NCBI RefSeq assembly: GCF_030056665.1
Contig: NZ_JASHIG010000035.1
Direction: 5' to 3' (one strand)
Origin: Flectobacillus roseus
GTDB lineage: Bacteria > Bacteroidota > Bacteroidia > Cytophagales > Spirosomataceae
DNA length: 64,000 nt
This document shows, in pieces, positions 63,706-64,000 of the stretch; position 1 is the first letter of the stretch, and each line of letters opens with the position of its first letter. Both the position numbers and the translations under genes were made by a program. Below the pieces are notes generated by a model. That model was not told the origin of the DNA, searched no databases, and saw only the letters and a program-made list of their open reading frames with translations.

Positions 63706-63861
63706 ACTGTACGAAGGATTTCTAATAATTTCAGATTTGGGATTTTTGATTTCGGAAATAAAGTAAAATGCCTCTATTTTTTACAAAATATAAAAGATTA
63801 CACTTCCGAAATCCAACATCCGATATCCGCAATAAACAGTTTTCATATTCCTTCGTACAGT
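63706..63861. repeat. R1 MITE-like element, copy C (best preserved)
   Basis: About 156 bp. Left end ACTGTACGAAGGATTTCTAA, right end TTCCTTCGTACAGT: terminal inverted repeats of about 12-13 bp (ACTGTACGAAGGA / TCCTTCGTACAGT). The interior has ATTTTTGATTTCGGAAATAA, TTTTTTACAAAATATAAAAG and CCGAAATCCAACATCCGATA. An R3 string (TATTCACAATTCATCACTCA) follows at 63865-63884. Confidence 0.7.
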
Positions 63862-63890
63862 CCATATTCACAATTCATCACTCACAACTC

Positions 63891-64000
63891 CTATCGATCT
63901 GTGAGCGTTTTGAGGAAAGCAATCAAGGCTGTTTTTTCGGCTTTGCTCAATTTGAGTTGTTCATCTGAAAGGGTTTGATTTTCCAGATTTACGCCTAAGC
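63891..64000 (-). CDS. Probable cytochrome-c peroxidase, C-terminal end (partial)
   Basis: A minus-strand frame enters at the window edge and stops with TAG at 63891-63893. The readable C-terminus, LENQTLSDEQLKLSKAEKTALIAFLKTLTDR, matches the usual end of di-haem cytochrome-c peroxidases of the MauG/CcpA type (LSxxEKxxLIAFLKTLTD). The haem motifs lie outside the window, so the call rests on this tail only. It is convergent with the dehydratase gene. Confidence 0.6.
   Translation of the reverse strand, partial: LGVNLENQTLSDEQLKLSKAEKTALIAFLKTLTDR

Noticed and set aside
1..64000. Insertion sequences, integrases, phage genes, tRNA or rRNA genes
   Set aside because: None recognised on either strand; the repeats seen are non-autonomous.

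Overview
The window looks like a chromosomal segment of an AT-rich member of the Bacteroidota, probably order Cytophagales (a Spirosomataceae-like organism such as Flectobacillus, Arcicella or Emticicia; the genus is a guess). Reasons: a SusC/SusD pair, the block miaB / sigma-54 activator / lptE / secG / groES / groEL, the block ftsX / DUF3098 / uppP / truB / ribF, LytS/LytTR two-component genes, stand-alone DUF3098 and DUF151-UVR proteins, many SPII lipoproteins, and an almost complete lack of Shine-Dalgarno sequences.

Layout. 1-1.4 kb: a small ORF, a lipoprotein and repeat debris. 1.4-10 kb (mostly minus strand): groEL, groES, secG, a helical-repeat protein, lptE, a sigma-54 activator and miaB, a housekeeping block interrupted by one plus-strand gene of unknown function (3911-4627). 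10.4-12.3 kb: an SF1 (IGHMBP2-like) helicase. 12.5-14.3 kb: three tandem paralogous cysteine-rich lipoproteins. 14.4-21.7 kb: a four-gene minus-strand operon of Planctomycetes type (PSCyt1/DUF1549/LamG/DUF1553 lipoprotein; DUF1501 Tat protein; NHL-propeller Tat protein; DUF2231-cytochrome c-LRR membrane protein). 22.3-25.5 kb: a single 1053-residue polypeptide joining a SIR2 NADase domain, an APAZ-like region and a short, catalytically dead Argonaute (MID-PIWI). This is the clearest defence system here. 25.9-30 kb: mprF preceded by an AcvB/VirJ-family hydrolase, probably one operon for making and removing lysyl-phosphatidylglycerol. 30-38 kb: a PH-like membrane protein, a BamA/TamA-like lipoprotein, a SpoU methyltransferase, an aldo/keto reductase, a NUC1-type nuclease and an HI0933-family flavoprotein. 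38.3-42.9 kb: a lone LytTR regulator facing a sensor kinase and LytTR response regulator, with repeated operator-like motifs between them. 43-45.4 kb: a Gly/Tyr-rich exported protein and small proteins. 45.6-53.4 kb: etfB-etfA, DUF151-UVR, ftsX, DUF3098, uppP, truB, ribF and a YdeI-like protein. 53.7-60.3 kb: a Tat-exported Gfo/Idh/MocA (GH109-like) protein followed by susC/susD. 60.6-63.7 kb: a full-length LanB-type lanthipeptide dehydratase with no precursor or cyclase in view. 63.9 kb to the end: the C-terminus of a probable cytochrome-c peroxidase.

Intergenic space is unusually structured. At least five families of dispersed elements occur: (R1) a roughly 90-155 bp MITE-like element with terminal inverted repeats reading ACTGTACGAAGG...CCTTCGTACAGT; (R2) an element containing GGCATTCGGCAAAAACAT and CTCTTTGCCTAGTGCCTAAAGC-like text; (R3) strings of TTCACAATTCATCA-like short units at gene ends; (R4) a TTACTTTTCTT / AAGAAAAGTAA hairpin element with a GC-rich core; (R5) short REP-like palindromes. 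No insertion sequence, CRISPR array, tRNA or rRNA was found.
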